The notes under the pieces were generated by a model. That model had not been told where the DNA came from, did no database searches, and saw nothing but the letters and a program-made list of their open reading frames with translations. From Chitinivibrionales bacterium (GTDB lineage Bacteria; Fibrobacterota; Chitinivibrionia; Chitinivibrionales; JANQEN01): a stretch of 64,000 nucleotides of DNA. The DNA lies in NCBI GenBank assembly GCA_028278335.1, contig JANQEN010000142.1, positions 1-64,000 of the forward strand, written 5' to 3'. How positions within the stretch are numbered: the stretch's first letter is position 1; each line of letters opens with the position of its first letter. Positions 8,541 through 17,242 of this stretch are shown here, piece by piece. The translations under genes and the position numbers were made by a program.

Positions 8541-9791
8541 ATGACTAGGTATATCAGTATGAAACTAAGGATTACTTATTGTGCAATAATTTGTTCAATT
8601 GCTCTTTTTATATCTTGTAGCAGCTGGCCAACATCCTTCGAACGAATAGACCATGACAACATTCGAACACTTGATTTTGTCTATAAAAATCATGTTGACA
8701 CAACACTCTGTGAAGCAATGCCCGGTGACACGATTTTGCTTTATGCTTATTTTTCTGGTGAGCCCATTACTTCAATTCGTTGGCAGGTCTCCTTTAATGT
8801 CTTTCAAAATATATATGGTCAAGACACAGCTTTGGATATACAGGATTTAGTTTTTGATACCCTAACTCCCTATTCACAGGGTTTTAGTGATGCCACACAA
8901 CGGGTGGGGTTGAAATTTCAGGTTCCTGCTACAATTATGTATACAAGTCAGGCAGTAAAGGAGGAGCTCTTTACTGCCCTTGGTCTGAATAAAATTTTAG
9001 TATTGGGATTGTTAGATACCCTAAGCAAGGTTGATCCCGCCCTATGGAGTACCATACCGGAGCTACAACCATACTTACCAGTAATCCAGGAAAATTTGCC
9101 GGCTTTGTTGCAGGTGCTCTCAGTACCGGTAAGGATTTTTGCAACAGTAAATGGTTTATACAATATTACCAGTGATTTTATTGTCCGATATAATCGACAT
9201 GTAAAAGACTTGCCTGGTGTTGTCGTAAACCATAATCCAAAAATAAACTATATTGGTCTTTACAAATTAAAGGATGCAGAACCAGTAAACTTCGATGCTA
9301 CGACAATGACAGAACGGGATTCAACCTATTGTTTCTATTATGATGAGGCTATAGATACAATCCCCTTTGGTAAAAATGAAATCTTTTCCGATACAGTGCT
9401 CATTGATGTAGGGTATACCTATCATATCACCTGTGACAGCGGTGTCTATAACAGTGTGGATCAACGAGATCTTGGTTTAACCTTTGATCCCTCTGGGGGT
9501 ATCTCTTCGGGACCGGAAACCTTTTTTACGCAGCTCTTTTTTCAACACGACAAACAGGAAGTTGCCGATGTTGATGTAGATGATTTAATGGTTTTAAGTA
9601 GTAATGGGAATTTTATGAATGCCCTTTTGCCCCCTTTGGACACCTTGGCCAAGCAAGTCACTCTATGGGTACAGGTGTGGGACTATTTTTTAGGTGAACG
9701 TAATCGACCCTATGGATCAAATTTGCAGGAGGTGTCAATTTATTTTAAGTACACCCAAGCCTATGTAGATTCCTTAGAGAAGCTTCCTTAA
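8541..9791 (+). CDS. Hypothetical lipoprotein, receptor-linked
   Basis: The 416-residue product has a signal peptide ending in a lipobox-like LFISC, so it is probably lipid-anchored after the Cys at about residue 26. The rest has no domain I can name; it is rich in aromatic and Asp residues and looks like an all-beta periplasmic or surface protein. GGGGGAG lies nine bases before the ATG, inside the end of the receptor gene. The two-base gap means co-translation with the TonB-dependent receptor, so it may be the receptor's surface or periplasmic substrate-binding partner, by analogy with other receptor-lipoprotein pairs. Confidence 0.75.
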   Translation: MTRYISMKLRITYCAIICSIALFISCSSWPTSFERIDHDNIRTLDFVYKNHVDTTLCEAMPGDTILLYAYFSGEPITSIRWQVSFNVFQNIYGQDTALDIQDLVFDTLTPYSQGFSDATQRVGLKFQVPATIMYTSQAVKEELFTALGLNKILVLGLLDTLSKVDPALWSTIPELQPYLPVIQENLPALLQVLSVPVRIFATVNGLYNITSDFIVRYNRHVKDLPGVVVNHNPKINYIGLYKLKDAEPVNFDATTMTERDSTYCFYYDEAIDTIPFGKNEIFSDTVLIDVGYTYHITCDSGVYNSVDQRDLGLTFDPSGGISSGPETFFTQLFFQHDKQEVADVDVDDLMVLSSNGNFMNALLPPLDTLAKQVTLWVQVWDYFLGERNRPYGSNLQEVSIYFKYTQAYVDSLEKLP

Positions 9792-9835
9792 CTCTGGATC
9801 ATACGTTTGTGTCACTCACAACTTTAAACTCTGAG

Positions 9836-10582
9836 TTAAAGCTTGTTAATCATACTAGCGGAGTATCCGGCACCAAATCCATTGTCAATGTTTACAACAC
9901 TTACACCACTGGCACAACTGGTTAACATGCCCAATAGGGCAGAGACACCACCGAAATTTGCGCCATAACCCACGCTGGTGGGCACAGCAATTACAGGTTT
10001 ATCCACAAGCCCACCAACAACACTGGAGAGCGCCCCTTCCATTCCAGCCACAACAACGACTACCTTAGACTCCCGGATTAAAGACAATTTGTCCATGATA
10101 CGATGTATCCCAGCAACCCCCACATCAAAAACCCGCTCAACGGTATTTCCTAAAAGCTCAGCGGTGACAGAAGCCTCCTCTGCCACAGGAAGATCAGAGG
10201 TTCCTGCGGTTACCACCGAAATGTAACTTGATGGTTTTTCTACTCTCTTTTGTACCACGGCTATGATACGAGCGTCAGCGAAGAACTTAGCCTTTTTGCA
10301 AAATCTTTTAATGGCTGTATAGACTTCTTTTGTTGTCCTTGTGACAATAATCGTATTACCACGGGGAATCATTGCCTTTACAATATCGCAAATCTGTTTT
10401 TTTGTCTTTCCTGCTCCGTAAATAACTTCTGGATATCCTTGGCGAAGTTCACGATGAGTGTCTATACGGGTATGACCAATATCTTTAAAGGGAAGATCGT
10501 GAAGTTTTTTTAATGCGCCATCAATCCCTAATGATCCTTTTTGTACCTTTTCTAATAAACGGGTTAACTCCCTTTTGTCCAT
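9836..10582 (-). CDS. larB: Nickel pincer cofactor biosynthesis protein LarB
   Basis: LarB carboxylates and hydrolyses nicotinic acid adenine dinucleotide, the first step to the nickel-pincer nucleotide of lactate racemase. The 248-residue protein shows the family's N-terminal helical region and a C-terminal AIR-carboxylase-like domain with GTSDLPVAEEA (about 131-141), VAGMEGALSSVVGGL and PTSVGYGANFGG. The length fits the family. It is the last gene of larC-larE-larB on the minus strand, 26 bases after larE, and it converges on the lipoprotein gene at 9791. Confidence 0.93.
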   Translation of the reverse strand: MDKRELTRLLEKVQKGSLGIDGALKKLHDLPFKDIGHTRIDTHRELRQGYPEVIYGAGKTKKQICDIVKAMIPRGNTIIVTRTTKEVYTAIKRFCKKAKFFADARIIAVVQKRVEKPSSYISVVTAGTSDLPVAEEASVTAELLGNTVERVFDVGVAGIHRIMDKLSLIRESKVVVVVAGMEGALSSVVGGLVDKPVIAVPTSVGYGANFGGVSALLGMLTSCASGVSVVNIDNGFGAGYSASMINKL

Positions 10583-10608
10583 CTATAAGATTCCTTGTTC
10601 TATATGCA

Positions 10609-11415
10609 TTACGATTCTTGATTAAAACTTCCCATGCGATATCCAATAATATCTATGGTAACATAGGAAAACCCAATATCTCTAAATTTATTATAAATTT
10701 GTAGAGCCACTATGTCATTTATCAGGTCTTTACGTCTGCTTCGTCCTATTTCTATTCGTGCTAGATCACCATGACTTCGAACTCGAATATCTTTAAATCC
10801 TATACTCATTAAAAACTCCTCTGCCGATTCAATTCGTTTGAGTTCTTCAGTATTTACTTCATGATCAAAGGGTAGTCTGGTAAGTAAGCACGCGTAGGAG
10901 GGCTTGTCCCAGGTTGGTAGGTCATACTCCTTTGAGAGTAAGCGCACATCACTTTTAGTAATTTTGTTTTCCAACAATGGGCTTTTCACACCTAACTCTT
11001 TAAGGGCTTTTAAGCCAGGACGGATATCATTGGTATCATCAAAGTTTGTTCCATCTAAAATTGCTGAAAAACCATGCTCCGTTGCTTTTTGTTTAAGACG
11101 AGTAAAGAGCTCCTTTTTGCATAAATAACAGCGATCTTTGGGGTTGAGTTTTATTGCATCCAATATGGGGAGTGTAATCACCTCATGATGTACATTAAGT
11201 TCTTTTGTGATCGCTTGAGCCTCTTCGATCTCCCAATTAGCAACGTAGGGAGTGTTTATAGTGAGAGCAAGGACCTTGTCCCCAAGTGCCTTTTGAGCAG
11301 CAAAAACTAAGAATGTGCTGTCAACCCCACCGGAGAAGGCAATAGCCGCATTTTCTAGATCCTTTAAATAGGCTATTAAATTGTTGAATTTTTCCTGATC
11401 AGCCAAGAGTCCCAC
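10609..11415 (-). CDS. larE: Sulfur transferase LarE, three-cysteine type
   Basis: LarE is the ATP-dependent enzyme that puts sulfur into the nickel-pincer cofactor. The PP-loop SGGVDST is at 28-34. Cys176 in KPSYACLLTR corresponds to the sacrificial Cys of Lactobacillus plantarum LarE. Cys96 and Cys99 (CYLC) give the extra pair seen in LarE proteins that bind a 4Fe-4S cluster, so sulfur may be delivered catalytically rather than by destroying Cys; that is inference from the motif. Numbering uses the GTG at 11415. A TTG three codons later (11406) has a better ribosome binding site (AGGTGG). It lies six bases after larC. Confidence 0.92.
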   Translation of the reverse strand: MGLLADQEKFNNLIAYLKDLENAAIAFSGGVDSTFLVFAAQKALGDKVLALTINTPYVANWEIEEAQAITKELNVHHEVITLPILDAIKLNPKDRCYLCKKELFTRLKQKATEHGFSAILDGTNFDDTNDIRPGLKALKELGVKSPLLENKITKSDVRLLSKEYDLPTWDKPSYACLLTRLPFDHEVNTEELKRIESAEEFLMSIGFKDIRVRSHGDLARIEIGRSRRKDLINDIVALQIYNKFRDIGFSYVTIDIIGYRMGSFNQES

Positions 11416-11421
11416 CTTTGG

Positions 11422-12642
11422 TTATGTTAGATCTTTGTGCATTTGTGAGAATACTTCCTTATATACATCCTGAATTGAGATGTTATTTTTTTCTGCTATT
11501 GCTTTACAATCACGATATTCTGGTTTTGACTTTATCTGTTTACCTTTAAAGAATGCCGATTTAACGGAAACAGCACCGTACCGGGTATCTATTGAGACTG
11601 TTTCCCGTTTCAACATGAGCTTGTCCACTTTGTATCGGCGTAATCCCAAGGTCGTGGTATCTTGAAAAAGCGTTTCAACAAGACCTTCCTCATGATTTTT
11701 ATGATAGAGCACACTTAAGGTTATGGCCGGACGAGATTTTTTCATTTGAATTGGGGTGACATATACATCATCAGCACCATTATTCAGCAATTTCTCTATG
11801 ATGTGTTCGTAAAGCTCAGGGTTCATATCGTCAATGTTACATTCCATAATCCATGCGGTTTCAGTTGCTAAATCCTTACTGCTGAATGCATCATCCTTTG
11901 TTTCGCCAATAAAAACACGCAGAACATTTGGAACCTCACTGTCCTTATATCCAATCCCATAGCCAATTTTTGCTATGGTAAACTGCTTCTTGTTGGTAAA
12001 CTCGCTGGCCATGGTGGCCATGAGTGCTGCTCCAGTGGGTGTTGTTGCTTCAAAGGGCACGGTTCCCATCTGAGTGGGAATGTTTGTTAGCAATTCTGCT
12101 GTAGCTGGAGCTGGAACAGGGAAGGTGCCATGGGCACAATTAATAAGACCGCTTCCCAATTCAATGGGGGAGCATATTACTTTGTCAATGTTTAGGGCAT
12201 CATAGCAGATTGCCGCACCAACAATATCAACAATTGAGTCGACTGCACCAACTTCGTGAAAGTGAACTTGGTCTACAGGCTTTCCATGAACTTTGGCTTC
12301 TGCATGAGCAAGCTTTGTGAAGATATCTTTACTGATTTTTTTTACTGCTTCCGGTAATGTACTGTTATCAATAATGGTCTTAATATCAGAGAGGTTTCTA
12401 TGATGATGGTGATGACCATGGTCATGATCATGAGTGTGCTTATGGGAGGTAAGATTTACCTGTACTCGTGTACCCTCAATACCACGACGCTGGTCACGGC
12501 TAACCTCTAAGGTGTAACCATCAACCCCTAGCTTGTCGAGTTCCGCTGTAAGATAGCTTTCTTTGATTCCCAGGTCAAGCATTGCTCCCAGGTTCATATC
12601 CCCGCTTATTCCTGCGAAACAATCATAGTATAGTATGTTCAT
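11422..12642 (-). CDS. larC: Nickel insertion protein LarC, single reading frame
   Basis: LarC inserts nickel into the pincer nucleotide in a CTP-dependent reaction. The 406-residue protein begins MNILYYDCFAGISGDM, the family signature. It has a His-rich loop at 67-81 suited to metal binding and conserved HFHEVGAVDSIVDIVG and EATTPTGAALMA stretches. In L. plantarum larC is split and joined by programmed frameshifting; here it is one continuous frame. AAAGGA precedes the ATG. It is first in larC-larE-larB. No larA (DUF2088) gene is in the window, so the client enzyme must lie elsewhere. Confidence 0.93.
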   Translation of the reverse strand: MNILYYDCFAGISGDMNLGAMLDLGIKESYLTAELDKLGVDGYTLEVSRDQRRGIEGTRVQVNLTSHKHTHDHDHGHHHHHRNLSDIKTIIDNSTLPEAVKKISKDIFTKLAHAEAKVHGKPVDQVHFHEVGAVDSIVDIVGAAICYDALNIDKVICSPIELGSGLINCAHGTFPVPAPATAELLTNIPTQMGTVPFEATTPTGAALMATMASEFTNKKQFTIAKIGYGIGYKDSEVPNVLRVFIGETKDDAFSSKDLATETAWIMECNIDDMNPELYEHIIEKLLNNGADDVYVTPIQMKKSRPAITLSVLYHKNHEEGLVETLFQDTTTLGLRRYKVDKLMLKRETVSIDTRYGAVSVKSAFFKGKQIKSKPEYRDCKAIAEKNNISIQDVYKEVFSQMHKDLT

Positions 12643-12800
12643 CTACATTCCTTTAATCAGTTTTCCATACTAAAAATATACCTAATTCTGGTAGGTATCG
12701 CTTAAAATGTTTAACCAAGGTTGTATATTGCTACTAAAGTGAAAATTACGATGATAATCAAGCAAGGAGAGAGCGGATTGATGGATTAATGGTAAACGCG

Positions 12801-13904
12801 TTATTTGCTTAAATCAATGAACTCTGGGCCACCATAGATACCAATATCGTTTTTAGAGCCATCCATATCATTAAATTTCTTGTCCCGCATACCAGCATCT
12901 ATACAGGGTGAGTAGGTAGAGAGTTGATATCGCTTGTAACTTTGTGTGATTTTTCTATAGGTTGTTGAATCCGTCAAGGTTGTCTGGATAACCTTTGCAA
13001 TGGTCGTATCTTTGATTTTTGATTTATCAGATTTAAGGGTGATGTCCTGTTCAACCGCTAAGGAGTCTGCGGCTGATCCTGCGAATATTGGATCCACAAA
13101 GAGATTAAAAGAGCCATCAGTAGAATCTTTATTCTTGTTACGTTTTTTTACAAAGCCTAATTCCGGATCGCAACCAATTAAATCACCAGCATCATTACCA
13201 AAGAGGCAGGAGTGCTTTAGGATGATAGAGGACATGTGATCAGACCAAATTCCATTTCCACGGTTAAAGGCAATAATACAATTAAGAATTGTTGGATTGG
13301 AACTTTCAACTCGAACACCGGAGGTGGCGTTGTAGGTTATGTTGGAATTAATAATCATGGGCTGGGAGTTATTGACTCCCAAAATACCAATATTGTTGAA
13401 TTCAAATATGCAATTTCGAATGATTGGTGAGCCTTGTATAACCGTGAGGGCATTACAGGCATTCGCCATATCACAGTAGGCAAATTCGACCTCGCCCTCA
13501 TAGAGTGATTCAATGATTATACCATACCATTGACATTGCATAGATTCTGGGTGTTGAGCGGAAAAGGATATACGGTTTTTTAAACGCCCAACACATTTCA
13601 TGGCTCCGTATACCTTAATTGATATGGTGAATGAATCTAAATGATTTCGTTGCACAATGCCATGGTCAAAGGTGATCGGTTTTCCTACTAAAACCTGGAC
13701 TCCCGGATTGATGACTAGACGACCATTTTGTGGTACCAGTATATCATCGGTAATAATGTAGGGGCTCTCTTCAGCAGTCCACCGCTCATTAAGGCTCAGT
13801 GTACCATATTTTTCTGTTGCTGCTTTCACCTTTGAGACTAGGAGAGAGCATATACAGAAAAAGAGAAGGGCAGTTGAAGTTTTTTTAGTCAATTTTATTT
13901 GCAT
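12801..13904 (-). CDS. Exported right-handed beta-helix protein
   Basis: The 367-residue protein has a signal peptide (about 1-28). A parallel beta-helix of the NosD/pectate-lyase-like fold follows, with repeated short rungs such as NSQPMIINSNITYNATSGV and SSNPTILNCIIAFNRGNGI (about 150-235). The N-terminal part has the VPQNGRLVINPGVQVLVG pattern typical of such proteins. The C-terminus has the phrase YSPCIDAGM, common in secreted beta-helix proteins of this kind. It probably acts outside the cytoplasm on or as a polysaccharide-associated surface protein; no catalytic residues can be assigned. It lies 158 bases upstream of larC and diverges from the gene at 14178. Confidence 0.75.
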   Translation of the reverse strand: MQIKLTKKTSTALLFFCICSLLVSKVKAATEKYGTLSLNERWTAEESPYIITDDILVPQNGRLVINPGVQVLVGKPITFDHGIVQRNHLDSFTISIKVYGAMKCVGRLKNRISFSAQHPESMQCQWYGIIIESLYEGEVEFAYCDMANACNALTVIQGSPIIRNCIFEFNNIGILGVNNSQPMIINSNITYNATSGVRVESSNPTILNCIIAFNRGNGIWSDHMSSIILKHSCLFGNDAGDLIGCDPELGFVKKRNKNKDSTDGSFNLFVDPIFAGSAADSLAVEQDITLKSDKSKIKDTTIAKVIQTTLTDSTTYRKITQSYKRYQLSTYSPCIDAGMRDKKFNDMDGSKNDIGIYGGPEFIDLSK

Positions 13905-14177
13905 GTTGATTTAACGTATTGTTTATAGTAAAAATACACCATTACTCGCTTGAAATGTTTTGGTCATTTACTACATTATATAATATCGATCATTGTTTTG
14001 TGTTACTCCAGTTTTTTCTACCAAAATTGAGTGATTGTTTTGATACCCTGGGTATGATCAACCCATATCCTCGGTGAGTTCAGTAATACCCTTTGAGTAA
14101 TGAGCTTTTAAAGAGGCTAGTTGATGAGATGAGATCATGAAACTATATTCAAGTTAGTGCTAAACAATGAGCTTAGA

Positions 14178-15014
14178 ATGAAAATAATTCGACGATCTAT
14201 CTATTGTTTTATTGGATTTGTGTTTCTTTTTTATTGCAATCGACAACCTGCATTTACAGTTGCTATTGATCTATTAGCGAATGATCAATGGATATATAGT
14301 TTATCATACAGGCAGAGTGGTAATTATCGTTGGAACGAGGCAAAAGAGCAGCTATTTAATACGATTTCCTGCGAGTTAGCCTGTACTATTGAGGAGTCTC
14401 AAGAAAATGTTTCGGTCATAGCCAGAAACAGTAAGATATCATCGAATATTCTTGATAAGAGTGAAGTTGAGCATATTCATCAAACCTTTTCCGATGTAGC
14501 AATTCAACTTCCCTTAATAAATGGCGTGCCGCAATTTTCAGATACTGGGATTAGCTCCCTTTCTGATTTAAGACAACGTGGTTGGTATAGGCAATTCGTA
14601 AAGCTATTACCACAGCTACCAAATAAACCAATACGACCAGGGGCAACGTGGGACCGTGATAGGCAATGGTCATTTCAGACACCTCAAGGGGATGTTACTG
14701 GTACACTGTATCAATCCTTTGTCTTTGATAGTGTATCTCGAAATGATGATGATCTCTTAGCAACAATAGGATGGCAGTTTAGGCATAGCCTGAGGCCCTC
14801 TGATTCAGGTGTCACCACATCACTGCAGGGACTTCCTCTCTATGGAACCGGTAAGGGTGTAGCCATAATTAATCTTGAAAAAAAGTATTTAGTTAGGGCA
14901 GAAATTCAATTTTCCACTCCAGAAACTCCTCTTCCCGGTTTTTCTCTTGTTTGGGAGGAGAAAGCTGCTTTGGAATTATTGGAAACGATTGAGAGCGGTG
15001 AGGTAAAATTGTGA
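14178..15014 (+). CDS. Small exported protein, possible lipoprotein
   Basis: I do not recognise this 278-residue protein. I chose the ATG at 14178 because it gives a compact signal peptide (MKIIRRSIYCFIGFVFLFYC) and a GAG six bases upstream; a GTG at 14157 would add seven residues with no ribosome binding site. The Cys at the end of the hydrophobic core, followed by N-R-Q, could be lipidated, but the residue before it is Tyr, which is not canonical. The rest is soluble and beta-rich. It overlaps the next gene by four bases (GTGA), so the two are translationally coupled. Confidence 0.7.
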   Translation: MKIIRRSIYCFIGFVFLFYCNRQPAFTVAIDLLANDQWIYSLSYRQSGNYRWNEAKEQLFNTISCELACTIEESQENVSVIARNSKISSNILDKSEVEHIHQTFSDVAIQLPLINGVPQFSDTGISSLSDLRQRGWYRQFVKLLPQLPNKPIRPGATWDRDRQWSFQTPQGDVTGTLYQSFVFDSVSRNDDDLLATIGWQFRHSLRPSDSGVTTSLQGLPLYGTGKGVAIINLEKKYLVRAEIQFSTPETPLPGFSLVWEEKAALELLETIESGEVKL

Positions 15015-15712
15015 AATTCTTAGAACTGTTTCGGACGTTACTTGTTGGAATCATACTGCTTGCTTTATGGGTGGATGCAAAGGACTCTACCCTAGAAATA
15101 AAAAAGGATACGGTGCTCACCTCATCGTTAATTGTCTCTAAGGATCAGACCTGTATAATCCATCCTGGGACAACCCTCCGATTTGATGGATATTGTGCGA
15201 TTATAGTCAGTGGGTTACTCATTGTTAAGGGAGAGCATACAAGACCTGTTCGTATTACCACCATTGGTAGAGCCCATGGCTCTAAAGAGTTGCCAACATG
15301 GAAAGGAATTGAGCTTCATAAGGGAAGTGAGGCACTACTGCGCCATTGTCGAATAGAGGGTGCCTTTAGAAACGCCGTCTATACAACAAAACCAGTTTTT
15401 GATTCCTGCGAATTTGTGGGAAACCATTATGCGCTCTATTGTGTGAGTAAAGCAACGCCCCATATCAAATCCTGTGTCTTTACTCGAAATAAGTATGGCA
15501 TTGTAGCCAATTTCTCATCACCTCTTTTATTGGATAACAGAATAATGGAAAATTATGTTGGTTTACAGATGATGGTACACTCCCGTCTTATTGCAGGCCG
15601 CAATATCATTACCGGAAATACCATTGATATTCAATCAGAGGAGGGCATGGGAAAAAACCACGATGCTACCTCACTTAAAGAGGTCTGGGACTTGATGAGT
15701 CAGCTTTACTAG
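15011..15712 (+). CDS. Exported beta-helix protein, second copy
   Basis: The 233-residue product has a signal peptide (about 1-24) and a right-handed beta-helix body. It has the same VSKDQTCIIHPGTTLRFDG opening and CxF..N..GI rungs as the beta-helix protein encoded 1.1 kb away on the other strand. It is shorter and lacks the longer C-terminal part. It starts at a GTG overlapping the previous stop, with GAGG seven bases upstream. Its stop codon overlaps the stop of the convergent gene at 15709 by four bases, so no terminator separates them. Function is unknown beyond an extracytoplasmic fold. Confidence 0.75.
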   Translation: MKFLELFRTLLVGIILLALWVDAKDSTLEIKKDTVLTSSLIVSKDQTCIIHPGTTLRFDGYCAIIVSGLLIVKGEHTRPVRITTIGRAHGSKELPTWKGIELHKGSEALLRHCRIEGAFRNAVYTTKPVFDSCEFVGNHYALYCVSKATPHIKSCVFTRNKYGIVANFSSPLLLDNRIMENYVGLQMMVHSRLIAGRNIITGNTIDIQSEEGMGKNHDATSLKEVWDLMSQLY

Positions 15713-17157
15713 TGGTGTACTATGATCCTTTTTACAATTCTTTCCTCTTTTGTTTGTATATACATCAGGTAGATACCAGGGGTGACCCGCTTTCCAGAAG
15801 TGTTGGTATAGTCCCAAAGAAGGGTTGTGGCATCTTTCTGTTTCAGTGAGGATACTACCTTTCCCATCATAGTAAGTACAAAAGTTTTTGATGCTGGAGA
15901 AAGTGAAAATGGTAGTTGCATCTTCAGGTGTGTTGCTGTTTTTTGAATAAGCATCGTATGGTGTGGGGATTTGTAGATGCTCCTTATGTGGGTCGATGAA
16001 TCAATTACCAAACTATCGACTGGACTAAAGGCATTAAAATCTCTGCTGCCACTTACTTTCCAGTACCATTTACCATAATTGAGATCTGCGGTGACCGCAT
16101 AGGTTGTGTCCTCGACCGGTATGGTAATTGCATTGGCAAAATCCCCTTTACTCGCCAGCAAAAAGCGGTACTGTTGAACTGCCTCAACAGGGTGCCAGGT
16201 AAACTGTGGTTTCCTTTCATAAATTGTATTTCCATTATACCGCTTTAAAAAGGGTATTGTATCAGTGATAATTTCAAATTGGTCAACCGTGGACCAGAGA
16301 GCAACTTGATCGGATTTTACACGCCAATAGATTTGACCAATGGGCAGTGGCTCAAAGGGTACAAAGGTTGTGTCAGTTAGGGGAATCGTGATAATGGTAC
16401 TGCTAAAGTCCGCTGTGTTGTCAATCTCTAAAAAGTATCGTTGCGCCGAGGGTACCTTTTGCCAACGTAACGTTGGTTGGGTCTTATTAGTTAATTTTGG
16501 CTCAAAGGTGTAGAGTATTGGAATGCGAGCATCTAAAATTTCAAAGGAGTCAACAGAAGAATAACCCACATCATCCGATTTAACCCTCCAAAAGAGATTA
16601 CCAATTGGTAAATCAGCTTGACAGGTATACGTAGTATCGGTTGTTGGAAAATTTACCAAAAGTGTGTCAAAGTTATTATATGAGGAGATCTGAATAGTAA
16701 AGGAGGTAACCGGAAGGGGTGGTGTAAACCAACTGAGGGTTGGCTTACGAAGTATCGTTGGTGATTCTTGTGGAATAAGGGTTGCTATCCTACCATCCAC
16801 AATGACAAAGGAGTCTGCTGGAGACCATTTGGCTAAATCAACACTAACGCGCCAAAAAGTTGGTCCCAGCGGTAAATCTATGTCCGATATATAAACCGTA
16901 TCCTCAACCGATACATTGATGAGAGGGAAGGCAAATGTGGAGTCACCAGCTATTTGTATATAATATTTTGAAACAGCAGGAGTAACTGAAAACCATTGAA
17001 GTGTCGGTTTCCGCACATAAGCAGGGCCAGAATAGGGGATGAGCTTTGGTATGGAGTCAATATGGGCCTGAGACCATACTAAAGAACTAAGTAATAGAAT
17101 GAATACAAAAATAACTGGTAAAGAGATGATCCCTTTTTTATTAACGCTTGATTTCAT
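15709..17157 (-). CDS. Secreted FN3-like repeat protein with sorting domain
   Basis: I chose the third ATG (17157) because GAGGAG lies about ten bases before it. The 482-residue product has a signal peptide and then four repeats of about 95 residues. Each repeat has the pattern RKPTLQWFxV, YxIQIA/LEID, DTTYxxxxDLPxGxxFWRV and SxVDSFxIxD, resembling fibronectin-type sandwiches. The last 80 residues (V-L-T-M-M-G-K-V, W-D-Y-T-N-T-S-G-K-R-V-x-P-G-I-Y) match the T9SS/FlgD-type C-terminal sorting domain. It is the last gene of the five-gene run from 29630 and probably a surface protein. Confidence 0.8.
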   Translation of the reverse strand: MKSSVNKKGIISLPVIFVFILLLSSLVWSQAHIDSIPKLIPYSGPAYVRKPTLQWFSVTPAVSKYYIQIAGDSTFAFPLINVSVEDTVYISDIDLPLGPTFWRVSVDLAKWSPADSFVIVDGRIATLIPQESPTILRKPTLSWFTPPLPVTSFTIQISSYNNFDTLLVNFPTTDTTYTCQADLPIGNLFWRVKSDDVGYSSVDSFEILDARIPILYTFEPKLTNKTQPTLRWQKVPSAQRYFLEIDNTADFSSTIITIPLTDTTFVPFEPLPIGQIYWRVKSDQVALWSTVDQFEIITDTIPFLKRYNGNTIYERKPQFTWHPVEAVQQYRFLLASKGDFANAITIPVEDTTYAVTADLNYGKWYWKVSGSRDFNAFSPVDSLVIDSSTHIRSIYKSPHHTMLIQKTATHLKMQLPFSLSPASKTFVLTMMGKVVSSLKQKDATTLLWDYTNTSGKRVTPGIYLMYIQTKEERIVKRIIVHH

Positions 17158-17242
17158 GATTAAAAAGCTCCTCATCATGTTCTTTTGTGTGCAATATAAG
17201 TAATTGTTAAATCGTTCCCATACATGAGATACAATACTGTTG

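Noticed and set aside
9800-9835. Terminator between the lipoprotein gene and larB
   Set aside because: Only a 6-bp CTTTAA/TTAAAG stem without G or C support and no T-run.
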